Shown piece by piece: positions 54,385 through 64,000 of a stretch of 64,000 nt of DNA (position 1 is the first letter of the stretch; every line of letters starts with the position of its first letter). The stretch is taken from positions 41,988,687 through 42,052,686 of the forward strand of contig OW388305.1 in NCBI GenBank assembly GCA_936450465.1, given 5' to 3'. The position numbers were made by a program, and so were the translations under genes. Source of the stretch: Gibbula magus. Taxonomy: Eukaryota > Mollusca > Gastropoda > Trochida > Trochidae. A model generated the notes under the pieces. The model saw only the letters and a program-made list of their open reading frames with translations, was not told the DNA's origin and did not search any database.

Positions 54385-55690
54385 ATATTTACAAAGCGTG
54401 ATTACAGATGATTTTACAAACATTTACAGCACGATTTAATATATTGACAAAACTTTACAAAATGACTGAATACAACACGATTTACTATATTTACAATCTT
54501 AACAACAAGATTAATGAATATATTTACAAACATTCAAACCACGATTTAATATGATATTTACACATATTTACAACAAGATTAATGAATATATTTACAAACC
54601 TTCAAACCACGTTTTAATATGATATTTACACATATTTAAAACAAGATTAATGAATATATTTACAAACCTTCAAACCACGATTTAATATGATATTTACACA
54701 TATTTACAACAAGATTAATGAATATATTTACAAACCTTCAAACCACGATTTAATATGATATTTACACATATTTACAACAAGATTAATGAATATATTTACA
54801 AACCTTCAAACCACGATTTAATATGATATTTACACATATTTACAACACGATTAATGAATATATTTACAAACATTCAAACCACGATTTAATATGATATTTA
54901 CACATATTTACAACAAGATTAATGAATATATTTACAAACCTTCAAACCACGTTTTAATATGATATTTACACATATTTACAACAAGATTAATGAATATATT
55001 TACACACATTCAAACCACGATTTAATATGATATTTACACATATTAACAACAAGATTAATGAATATATTTACAAACATTCAAACCACGATTTAATATGATA
55101 TTTACACATATTTACAACAAGATTAATGAATATATTTACAAACCTTCAAACCACGATTTAATATGATATTTACACATATTTACAACAAGATTAATGAATA
55201 TATTTACAAACATTCAAACCACGATTTAATATGATATTTACACATATTTACAACAAGATTAATGAATATATTTACAAACCTTCAAACCACGATTTAATAT
55301 GATATTTACACATATTTACAACAAGATTAATGAATATATTTACAAACATTCACACCACGATTTAATATGATATTTACACATATTTACAACAAGATTAATG
55401 AATATATTTACAAACCTTCAAACCACGATTTAATATGATATTTACACATATTTGCAACAAGATTAAAGAAGATATTTACAAACCTTCAAACTATGATTTA
55501 ACAAGATATTAACAAAACTTTACATGATTAAAGTTGATAGTTCCAAACCTTTACAACACGATTTACTATGATATTTACAAGTCTTTACAACACGATTGAA
55601 GAAGATATTTACAAATCTTTACAACACGATTAAAGAAGATATTTACAAACCTTCAAAACACGATTTAATATGATATTTTCAACTCTTTAC
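54385..55690. repeat. 68-bp satellite array, copy 1
   Basis: About 14 units of 68 bp spaced exactly (AAGATTAATG at 54507, 54575, 54643 and so on to 55459), flanked by shorter degenerate units (TTTACAACACGATTTA). Each unit contains CCACGATTTAATATGATATT. The array is AT-rich and carries no coding potential. It sits between the Penelope-like 3' UTR and older repeat debris. Confidence 0.95.
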
Positions 55691-55751
55691 AACATGATTA
55701 AAGATGAAGAAGACAAATATTTATGGATGATCAACTTCTTTATTAACAATA

Positions 55752-55789
55752 GCGACGTTTCGGTATAGATCCTTATACCGTTATCAAGC
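55752..55789 (-). ncRNA. Hammerhead-ribozyme-like motif in Penelope-like 3' UTR, copy 1
   Basis: On the minus strand, TTGATAAC is followed by a six-base stem GGTATA / TATACC with a six-base loop, then GAAACGTCGC. This resembles the hammerhead core (CTGATGA, stem II, GAAAC) known from Penelope-like elements, but CTGATGA is changed to TTGATAA, so activity is doubtful. It lies about 240 nt past the ORF stop. Confidence 0.5.
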
Positions 55790-56030
55790 ATATGGGAGAG
55801 ATGATAAAATCAGAGGTTATATACATGAAACATTTTTGGTATGATAATGGGATAACAAAGACAACAAGATGAGATAACAATAAGATGAAAGCTGTAACAA
55901 GCAGGTAGTGATAACATGGATACCAGTGGGAGGTAAGTTAATTAAGTTGGGATGGGGATACAATGCAGCAGTGAGGGTGAGCAATCAGTGGATGATAATG
56001 AAGGAAGCCAGAGTGAGTAGAGTGGATTAA

Positions 56031-56894
56031 TTATCTTTGGATTAAGTGGTTGTAAGCTGATGGGATGAAATAGCCTTCATCTCTATTCAAAGAGGGGTTA
56101 TGTCTCAAAATTTGTAAAGCTTCAGATAAACGGCGGTGGGTGTAATCATGTTTGTTGTTTGTGAGTGTTTTGACAGCGTCCCAATTGATGTTGTGTTGTG
56201 GAAATTTGGTGATGTGTTCTGAAATGGCTGATTTGTTGTCTGCCTTGATTGTGGATGTTTTGTGTTCTTTGATGCGTATGTTGAGTGGTCTGGATGTTTC
56301 CCCAATGTAGTTACTGCCACAGTTGCAGCTGATGTTGTAAACTACGCCTTTAGGTTGTTGTTTAGTTGTGGAGTGTTTCCTACCATTAGCCCTAATGATG
56401 GTTTTGAGTGGGGTGGCCGTGGAGAAGTATGTGTCTATGCCTACTTGCTGCTTGAGTAGGCGGCTGATGTGATGTGAAGTTTTACCAATATAGGGTAGTG
56501 GGATGCGAATGGGGGCAGGGGTAGGCTTGGTAGTAGTAGGTTTAGGTGCTGGATTTTTAGTGCGGTTGATGACACGGTCAACAAGATGAGTTGGGTAATT
56601 GTTGAGTTGGGTGAAGACATGCCGTAGGTGATTTAGTTCGGAGTCAGGGGAGTCAGAGGATAGGTTGATAGCACGGCGGGTTAGAGTGGAGATGATGCCG
56701 GATTTAGTTCTGAGTGGGTGGTTTGAGTCAAAGTGGATGTACTGGTCAGTGTGCGTGGGTTTGCGGTAAACAGAGGTTTGAATGGTATTGTTAGGTGTGC
56801 GAGTAACTAGGACGTCAAGGAATGGAAGTTGTGAGTCGGTTTCAGTTTCGAAGGTGAATTGGATACGAGGGTGCTCGATTAAAATGGCCGCCAA
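56031..56894 (-). pseudogene. 5'-truncated Penelope-like retroelement ORF with GIY-YIG endonuclease, copy 1
   Basis: A 287-residue open frame. Residues 7-60 (EHPRIQFTFE...LPFLDVLVTR...YRKPTHTDQYIHFDS) match the end of the reverse-transcriptase domain of Penelope-like elements. Residues 183-287 form the GIY-YIG endonuclease: GVVYNISCNCG (183-193), NYIGET (195-200), R207 in RIKEH, and a plausible catalytic Glu at 258 (RRLSEALQI). The catalytic core of the reverse transcriptase, with its YxDD-type box, is missing, so this copy cannot code for a working retroelement. The first codons, MAAIL, are not element sequence: ATGGCGGCCATTTT belongs to the adjoining MITE. Expression is unknown. The frame is intact over its full length, which suggests recent insertion. 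Confidence 0.92.
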
Positions 56895-57047
56895 GCAATT
56901 TTTGCTTTATATGCAACACCGTTATTATAACCACTAAGGATAATTGGTTTGTGTAATAAGATGTTTACCTCCTAAAGTAAATGTAAGTGACATAAACTAC
57001 CATAATAAATGATAAATTTTAAAAAGAAAATTGCAAAAAACCTTTAA
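56879..57047 (-). mobile_element. Half MITE (family B) fused to Penelope-like ORF, copy 1
   Basis: Matches the right half of the MITE at 57787-58124 (AAAATGGCCGCC to GCAAAAAAC). The 11 bases between AAAAAAC and CCTTTAA in the terminal repeat are deleted. The TTAA end is retained (57044-57047). The left half is replaced by the Penelope-like element. Confidence 0.8.
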
Positions 57048-57786
57048 TTTTTCCGGTATTACTAGTAATACAGTTGAAGGTCTCAGGAAGCTACATGTTA
57101 GTCATCGTTCTTTCCTTTTAGTTTTGAATTGATTAATTTTTTCCAATATGTTTGAGAATAATTATTATATACATGGGTATAAAATGATGCAATGTCATTG
57201 TATTTGATGTAATTTAACTGATGTTGCAATAAAAAAAACCACAATTTAGATGATATTTGCACTAAGATACACAAGTAGGTGAACAGACTTTTGGGATGCA
57301 GTTGCAGAACTGAAGGCACATCCACTGGGCTCTATATAGGGAGTTTTATATCAGTCAGCATTATACCTGTGCAAGAAAAGCAAAACGTCCTTCAAAGACA
57401 GATATATATGTAGGAGAGATTTGATTCAAGTTCCACCAACATTAAAACACATTCCCCAATCGAAATAAATTTAGATAGTTCTATATTATGTTACATTCAA
57501 TAAGAACTGTCGATCTAAATTTATTTAGATTGACATTCCTCGACACTGCTAACGTCACAGCAGGTATGGACTTGGTTATATACCGCCCGCCTGTTACCTG
57601 TTGTCAATATGTCTAGCTTTAACTCTACACCGTCACATGGGAAATCCATGTTGCAGATTAAAAGGGCAACGCCCTCTTTAATGATTTATGATTGTTAGGT
57701 AAGGCAAATGCAAAAACCTTTCATGATATAGTTATGAGAAGGAGGAAAATATCTGGATAACAAGTTTGTTATTCATGGTTCTTTAA

Positions 57787-58124
57787 AGGGGCAGTAGCAC
57801 GTTTTTTGGTGAAATATATTTGAAAGATAATGTCACCGGTAGTAACCACCCTCCCTCCTCACAAAATCAAGTTTAAAAGTGAGTGAACATGGTTCCGTAA
57901 CGCCATGGGAATTGTTTTTGTCTTTCCAAATAATAAAATGCGTTCACAATAAAATGGCCGCCATGCAATTTTTGCTGTATACGCAACACCGTTATTACCA
58001 CTAAGGGTAATTTGTTTGTGTTATAAGATGTTTTACCCTTTAAAGTAAATATGAATGACATAAATTATCATAAATGGTAAATTTGAAAAAATAAAATTTG
58101 CAAAAAAAACGTGCTACTGCCCCT
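57787..58124 (-). mobile_element. MITE family B inside a larger inverted repeat
   Basis: Inverse orientation to the copies at 4.5 and 27.7 kb. The left TTAA (57783-57786) is intact; the right reads CTAA. About 45 bp on each side (57742-57786 and 58125-58172, GGATAACAAG...CATGGT) are themselves inverted copies, so the palindrome reaches well beyond the MITE ends. Confidence 0.88.
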
Positions 58125-58553
58125 CTAAAGTACCATGAATAACAAACTTGTTATCCAGATATTTTCCTCCTCGAAAAATCTCGTCAAAAACATCATTAAG
58201 TTTTTCCTATCAAGTAGCATTCGTGTGTCTAGGCCAACAAGCCAATAATGCAGATGTAGATTCAAATATACGCATACATAAAAGAAATGAACACTCGTAT
58301 TTACTGAATTCACATAATAATGTAATTCCATGTTTATCTATAGTAGAAGTAGAAATTTGAATGGCGCAGATATACACAGTATGGAAATGTCAAATCTATG
58401 TGTCATGTTTCCAAAACATTTCGAAAACATTTATAACGTCCATTTTTATGAGTGGAGTATCTAGATTGCCTCGCATGGTCAAACTCATCTTATGACGCTA
58501 ACAATGACGTCATAGCGTTATTTCACTGCGCAGAATATAGAGATTATTACCCG

Positions 58554-58938
58554 AGGAAGTGTGTCATATGACTTTTACGAAACGAGTGTGAATTTTTGTA
58601 ATTCCCGAGCGAGAGCGAGGGTTATACATAAATTTACACGAGTTTCGTAAAAGTCATATGACACACTTTCGAGTGTAATAATTTCTTTATTACCCATTCT
58701 ATTTCATTTCATTCGCGTAAAAATAGTCAGGGAACGGCTCACATTCATTGCGACGGCAAGCTACAGTGACGTCACGAACAATCGTTTTATGACGTCACAG
58801 TCGACGAAACACGGTAAGTCGCGGTGAAACAATGGTAGCTAGGCAAAAGTGACATGTGTACATGTGCTCATATCAATAATATTAACTAGTGCTCGTATCG
58901 AAAATATTAACTCGGTTATTTTTAACCTTATGGGTAAT
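58554..58938 (+). mobile_element. Foldback element E, third copy
   Basis: ATTACCCGAGGAAGTGTGTC to ACCTTATGGGTAATAA. The stem GTGTGTCATATGACTTTTAC.. recurs inverted at 58647-58670. The loop TTCCCGAGCGAGAGCGAGGG is intact. CRE octamers at 58767 and 58790 keep the 23-bp spacing of the 39.9-kb copy. Confidence 0.85.
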
Positions 58939-58993
58939 AAAACTTGTTATGTTACTCAGTGATAATACGGATTTATTTCAATCGATAATTGCC

Positions 58994-59237
58994 GGTGTAA
59001 GATTGAAAACGTACCCGCGTTGAAAACATACCCGGCGGGTACTTTTTCATCGTTGAATAATGACCCAGGATCACTTTTCAATGCCTCGGGTCTTTTGTCA
59101 ACGTTGAATGATTACACAGTCGGGTAATTATTCAACTTTGAAAAAATACCAGAGGTGTTGAAAATTTACCCCGGGTCATAATTAAAAAGTACCCGCCGGG
59201 TATGTTTTCAACGCGGGTACGTTTTCAATCTTACACC
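58994..59237. mobile_element. 244-bp palindromic element built of ACCCG/TTGAAAA words
   Basis: Arms GGTGTAAGATTGAAAACGTA CCCGCGTTGAAAACATACCC GGCGGGTACTTTTT and the inverse at 59176-59237. The centre repeats the same words with spacing changes (TCAACGTTGAATGATTACAC, AATTATTCAACTTTGAAAAA). No ORF. Confidence 0.85.
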
Positions 59238-59239
59238 TG

Positions 59240-59895
59240 ATTCCACAACTGAAATGTGATGAATAATAATTTTCTTCCTATCGCAAGAACTAACAATTTC
59301 CAAATAAACTAAAACCGTAAATATTCTCATACTTTGTTACTACAAGGATAGAAGCACCTGACATTTTGTGAAATTGTCGTGTAAGATATTGCAAAACAAC
59401 TTGGAAATTATTTTTTTAATAAAAATGCTGAAACGATATTATACCTGCATTGTTGATTTAACCTCTCAATCTAATTAAATATGTCACCATAAAAATACTT
59501 CGTCTGTATTTTTTAATTATAGAGTACCAATGAATGCATACATTGTATTAAACACATAAATGAATTCGTCGTTGTTAATATATATTTCAAAATTAATTTG
59601 TATATCAAACAAAAAATCCATTTTCTATTAGAATGTAGGATGCGTGGCCTAGTTTCCCAATTTGTCAATGTTCAGTAATTATATACTTTTATTAGTATGT
59701 TGAATTTATTAATTTCAAGAGGGGTAGGACAATGTTATCGCATTGGTCACTGATGATTACCGGTACAGTCCCTGCAACATTAATAATTGCAAAACGGTTT
59801 CAATTTATTAGAAATACTTGCCATTTAGATAGTGAGGAAATATAACATGGTTATATTTGGGATAACACTACCTTCAATAGTACAAATTCTTGTAC
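59240..59895. other. Intergenic, nothing recognised
   Basis: Very AT-rich sequence between the ACCCG palindrome and the tRNA-like hairpin that opens the second duplicated block. Confidence 0.5.
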
Positions 59896-59898
59896 TTT

Positions 59899-60008
59899 TT
59901 CGGGCCGAGTCCCATGCGGGATTCGAACCCACGCCCTCAGAGTAAGGCAACTATCGCCAGCATTGACTGTACCAACAGCTTGTGTGGTAAGCTGTTGGTA
60001 CAGTCAAT
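59899..60008 (-). repeat. tRNA-like B box followed by a perfect hairpin
   Basis: GGGATTCGAACCCACGCCCT (inverted B box), then ATTGACTGTACCAACAGCTT, an 8-base loop, and the exact inverse complement ending at 60007. The hairpin ends exactly where the second duplicated block begins. Confidence 0.6.
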
Positions 60009-60774
60009 GCAAATTATTTATAATTTTTTTATACCCGCTACGACACAGTCGGGCGTACATAGCTCCGCATGTCCGTCCGTCCGTGTGTCTGTCCGAAATC
60101 TTTTCAGGAGCATAACTCGAACATGACTTGGAAACTTCAAATTTAGTTTGACCTTGTCTATGTGGTGGTGTTGTGCCTTTAGGGATTTCAACTTCATGGT
60201 AAAACTAATTTTAAAATTTTGACAAAAAACGGTCACATTTTCGGACTTTGACTAGGAATCTTAGAATTTCGTTTGCATTGATGTTATATATGCAGTGATG
60301 GTGTACTTTTTAGAAACTTATACTCTCAGATCTTGTTTTGTTTCTTGAACATAACTTGAAACCGTGTGTAGTGAATTAAGGGTGGTGAAATTTTACTTTA
60401 CATTGTCATGATTGATATTTCAAATTAGTAAATACTGTATGAGGGCGGTCAAACTACAGAACGGGGTATGTGAACTGTGCTCACTTTTGCTTTGTTCGAG
60501 TGGTATCACAATTAACATAGTTATTATCATTGTTAAATAAAATCAGAACGTTAATTCATGTTAAGTTACTTATATCCAAGTTATGACGTTGGTTGGTGGC
60601 GTCTTGAACGCATACTTCGCACTTACTCAGTCTGATTAAAATCGATCCTGTTCCAAGGAATAAACCAGAATTGTCTCAAAACTCAATGTTTGATATCAAT
60701 CTGACATGTCTGTGGTTAGCTTAATTTGCTTGGCTTTAAGGAACATTCGATCAATGTGAATCTGATTGACTATG

Positions 60775-62080
60775 ATATTTACAAAGCGTGATTACAGATG
60801 ATTTTACAAACATTTACAGCACGATTTAATATATTGACAAAACTTTACAAAATGACTGAATACAACACGATTTACTATATTTACAATCTTAACAACAAGA
60901 TTAATGAATATATTTACAAACATTCAAACCACGATTTAATATGATATTTACACATATTTACAACAAGATTAATGAATATATTTACAAACCTTCAAACCAC
61001 GTTTTAATATGATATTTACACATATTTAAAACAAGATTAATGAATATATTTACAAACCTTCAAACCACGATTTAATATGATATTTACACATATTTACAAC
61101 AAGATTAATGAATATATTTACAAACATTCAAACCACGATTTAATATGATATTTACACATATTTACAACAAGATTAATGAATATATTTACAAACCTTCAAA
61201 CCACGATTTAATATGATATTTACACATATTTACAACACGATTAATGAATATATTTACAAACATTCAAACCACGATTTAATATGATATTTACACATATTTA
61301 CAACAAGATTAATGAATATATTTACAAACCTTCAAACCACGTTTTAATATGATATTTACACATATTTACAACAAGATTAATGAATATATTTACACACATT
61401 CAAACCACGATTTAATATGATATTTACACATATTAACAACAAGATTAATGAATATATTTACAAACATTCAAACCACGATTTAATATGATATTTACACATA
61501 TTTACAACAAGATTAATGAATATATTTACAAACCTTCAAACCACGATTTAATATGATATTTACACATATTTACAACAAGATTAATGAATATATTTACAAA
61601 CATTCAAACCACGATTTAATATGATATTTACACATATTTACAACAAGATTAATGAATATATTTACAAACCTTCAAACCACGATTTAATATGATATTTACA
61701 CATATTTACAACAAGATTAATGAATATATTTACAAACATTCACACCACGATTTAATATGATATTTACACATATTTACAACAAGATTAATGAATATATTTA
61801 CAAACCTTCAAACCACGATTTAATATGATATTTACACATATTTGCAACAAGATTAAAGAAGATATTTACAAACCTTCAAACTATGATTTAACAAGATATT
61901 AACAAAACTTTACATGATTAAAGTTGATAGTTCCAAACCTTTACAACACGATTTACTATGCTATTTACAAGTCTTTACAACACGATTGAAGAAGATATTT
62001 ACAAATCTTTACAACACGATTAAAGAAGATATTTACAAACCTTCAAAACACGATTTAATATGATATTTTCAACTCTTTAC
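60775..62080. repeat. 68-bp satellite array, copy 2
   Basis: Same array as at 54385-55690 with the same number of unit steps (60897 to 61849 is 14 x 68). The equal copy number argues that the whole block was duplicated recently, before the array could expand or shrink. Confidence 0.95.
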
Positions 62081-62141
62081 AACATGATTAAAGATGAAGA
62101 AGACAAATATTTATGGATGATCAACTTCTTTATTAACAATA

Positions 62142-62179
62142 GCGACGTTTCGGTATAGATCCTTATACCGTTATCAAGC
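62142..62179 (-). ncRNA. Hammerhead-ribozyme-like motif in Penelope-like 3' UTR, copy 2
   Basis: Identical to the motif at 55752-55789 and in the same place relative to the second ORF. It has the same degenerate TTGATAA box. Confidence 0.5.
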
Positions 62180-62420
62180 ATATGGGAGAGATGATAAAAT
62201 CAGAGGTTATATACATGAAACATTTTTGGTATGATAATGGGATAACAAAGACAACAAGATGAGATAACAATAAGATGAAAGCTGTAACAAGCAGGTAGTG
62301 ATAACATGGATACCAGTGGGAGGTAAGTTAATTAAGTTGGGATGGGGATACAATGCAGCAGTGAGGGTGAGCAATCAGTGGATGATAATGAAGGAAGCCA
62401 GAGTGAGTAGAGTGGATTAA

Positions 62421-63284
62421 TTATCTTTGGATTAAGTGGTTGTAAGCTGATGGGATGAAATAGCCTTCATCTCTATTCAAAGAGGGGTTATGTCTCAAAA
62501 TTTGTAAAGCTTCAGATAAACGGCGGTGGGTGTAATCATGTTTGTTGTTTGTGAGTGTTTTGACAGCGTCCCAATTGATGTTGTGTTGTGGAAATTTGGT
62601 GATGTGTTCTGAAATGGCTGATTTGTTGTCTGCCTTGATTGTGGATGTTTTGTGTTCTTTGATGCGTATGTTGAGTGGTCTGGATGTTTCCCCAATGTAG
62701 TTACTGCCACAGTTGCAGCTGATGTTGTAAACTACGCCTTTAGGTTGTTGTTTAGTTGTGGAGTGTTTCCTACCATTAGCCCTAATGATGGTTTTGAGTG
62801 GGGTGGCCGTGGAGAAGTATGTGTCTATGCCTACTTGCTGCTTGAGTAGGCGGCTGATGTGATGTGAAGTTTTACCAATATAGGGAAGTGGGATGCGAAT
62901 GGGGGCAGGGGTAGGCTTGGTAGTAGTAGGTTTAGGTGCTGGATTTTTAGTGCGGTTGATGACACGGTCAACAAGATGAGTTGGGTAATTGTTGAGTTGG
63001 GTGAAGACATGCCGTAGGTGATTTAGTTCGGAGTCAGGGGAGTCAGAGGATAGGTTGATAGCACGGCGGGTTAGAGTGGAGATGATGCCGGATTTAGTTC
63101 TGAGTGGGTGGTTTGAGTCAAAGTGGATGTACTGGTCAGTGTGCGTGGGTTTGCGGTAAACAGAGGTTTGAATGGTATTGTTAGGTGTGCGAGTAACTAG
63201 GACGTCAAGGAATGGAAGTTGTGAGTCGGTTTCAGTTTCGAAGGTGAATTGGATACGAGGGTGCTCGATTAAAATGGCCGCCAA
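62421..63284 (-). pseudogene. 5'-truncated Penelope-like retroelement ORF with GIY-YIG endonuclease, copy 2
   Basis: Same 287-residue protein as the copy at 56031-56894, with no amino-acid change seen, inside the second duplicated block. It has the same truncation and the same MITE-derived start. Identical protein sequence with a synonymous nucleotide difference fits a very recent duplication rather than proof of selection. Confidence 0.92.
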
Positions 63285-63437
63285 GCAATTTTTGCTTTAT
63301 ATGCAACACCGTTATTATAACCACTAAGGATAATTGGTTTGTGTAATAAGATGTTTACCTCCTAAAGTAAATGTAAGTGACATAAACTACCATAATAAAT
63401 GATAAATTTTAAAAAGAAAATTGCAAAAAACCTTTAA
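63269..63437 (-). mobile_element. Half MITE (family B) fused to Penelope-like ORF, copy 2
   Basis: Same fusion as at 56879-57047, in the second block, including the same 11-bp deletion in the terminal repeat. The fusion therefore predates the duplication. Confidence 0.8.
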
Positions 63438-64000
63438 TTTTTCCGGTATTACTAGTAATACAGTTGAAGGTCTCAGGAAGCTACATGTTAGTCATCGTTC
63501 TTTCCTTTTAGTTTTGAATTGATTAATTTTTACAATATGTTTGAGAATAATTATTATATACATGGGTATAAAATGATGCAATGTCATTGTATTTGATGTA
63601 ATTTAACTGATGTTGCAATAAAAAAAAACACAATTTAGATGATATTTGCACTAAGATACACAAGTAGGTGAACAGACTTTTGGGATGCAGTTGCAGAACT
63701 GAAGGCACATCCACTGGGCTCTATATAGGGAGTTTTATATCAGTCAGCATTATACCTGTGCAAGAAAAGCAAAACGTCCTTCAAAGACAGATATATATGT
63801 AGGAGAGATTTGATTCAAGTTCCACCAACATTAAAACACATTCCCCAATCGAAATAAATTTAGATAGTTCTATATTATGTTACATTCAATAAGAACTGTC
63901 GATCTAAATTTATTTAGATTGACATTCCTCGACACTGCTAACGTCACAGCAGGTATGGACTTGGTTATATACCGCCCGCCTGTTACCTGTTGTCAATATG

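Larger units (their letters stand above)
53599..57611. repeat. Duplicated block, copy 1 (Penelope-like element plus satellite)
   Basis: Nearly identical to 60009-64000 in the same orientation. The offset is 6410 at the left end and 6390 after a 20-bp indel near 53970-53990, with about one further single-base indel near 57220. Contents from the left: a TATACCCGCTACGACACAGT repeat with GTCCGTCC, a fragment of the 448-bp MITE family (near 54240), the 68-bp satellite, the Penelope-like 3' UTR with its hammerhead-like motif, the ORF, a MITE half, and AT-rich sequence. The boundary at 53599 is where similarity starts. The right boundary is unknown because copy 2 leaves the window. Confidence 0.93.
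60009..64000. repeat. Duplicated block, copy 2, cut by the window end
   Basis: Second direct copy of the block at 53599. It begins immediately after a perfect hairpin (59961-60008) next to a tRNA-like sequence. Few substitutions separate the copies, for example one base at 62886 inside the ORF, which is synonymous. Both satellites have the same 14 repeat steps. Confidence 0.93.

Noticed and set aside
54385..55690. CRISPR-like regular repeats
   Set aside because: Units are head-to-tail with no unique spacers, in an animal genome; it is a satellite.

Overview
The window is animal nuclear DNA: genes are split by long introns with GT/AG boundaries, base composition is AT-rich (judged by eye), there is no operon structure, and most of the sequence is transposable-element debris. 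The mix of tRNA-derived SINEs ending in a GCGGCGTTAAAC-type tail, GTCCGTCCGTCC-bearing dispersed repeats, Penelope-like retroelements and TTAA-flanked MITEs points to a lophotrochozoan, most likely a mollusc. The species cannot be named from the sequence.

Two host genes can be built exon by exon with splice phase kept throughout. (1) Minus strand, 861-20364: a complete ten-exon gene for the tRNA 2'-O-ribose methyltransferase FTSJ1/TRM7, 345 residues, with the SAM-binding loop and the K-D-K-E catalytic tetrad. (2) Plus strand, 38448-51102: a five-exon gene for a 335-residue single-pass type I membrane protein of no family I recognise (signal peptide, small two-cysteine ectodomain, one transmembrane helix, about 110-residue cytoplasmic tail). 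The two start codons lie about 18 kb apart, facing away from each other, with only repeats in between.

The introns and flanks hold the bulk of the structure. There are several MITE families (three flanked by TTAA, one with a 9-bp target duplication, one hAT-like, one pogo/Tigger-like), at least three tRNA-derived SINE families, two non-LTR retrotransposon 3' ends, and minisatellites with 21-, 36-, 68-, 145- and about 170-bp units. There is also a striking set of foldback (hairpin) elements at about 3.5, 10.9, 30.9, 34.8, 38.8, 39.6-40.3, 41.4, 44, 49.2, 58.6 and 59.1 kb. Several foldbacks share a GAGCGAGAGCGAG-type loop on unrelated stems, and many carry palindromic TGACGTCA (CRE) octamers.

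From 53.6 kb to the window end, a block of at least 4 kb is present twice in direct orientation about 6.4 kb apart and is almost identical. Each copy carries a 5'-truncated Penelope-like element (reverse-transcriptase end plus GIY-YIG endonuclease) whose first codons come from an adjoining MITE, a hammerhead-like 3' motif, and a 68-bp satellite. The second copy runs off the window.

The best candidates for something undescribed are the family of hairpin elements sharing a loop motif and CRE octamers (including one nested in the loop of another), the MITE/Penelope fusion ORF in the duplicated block, and the unrecognised membrane protein.
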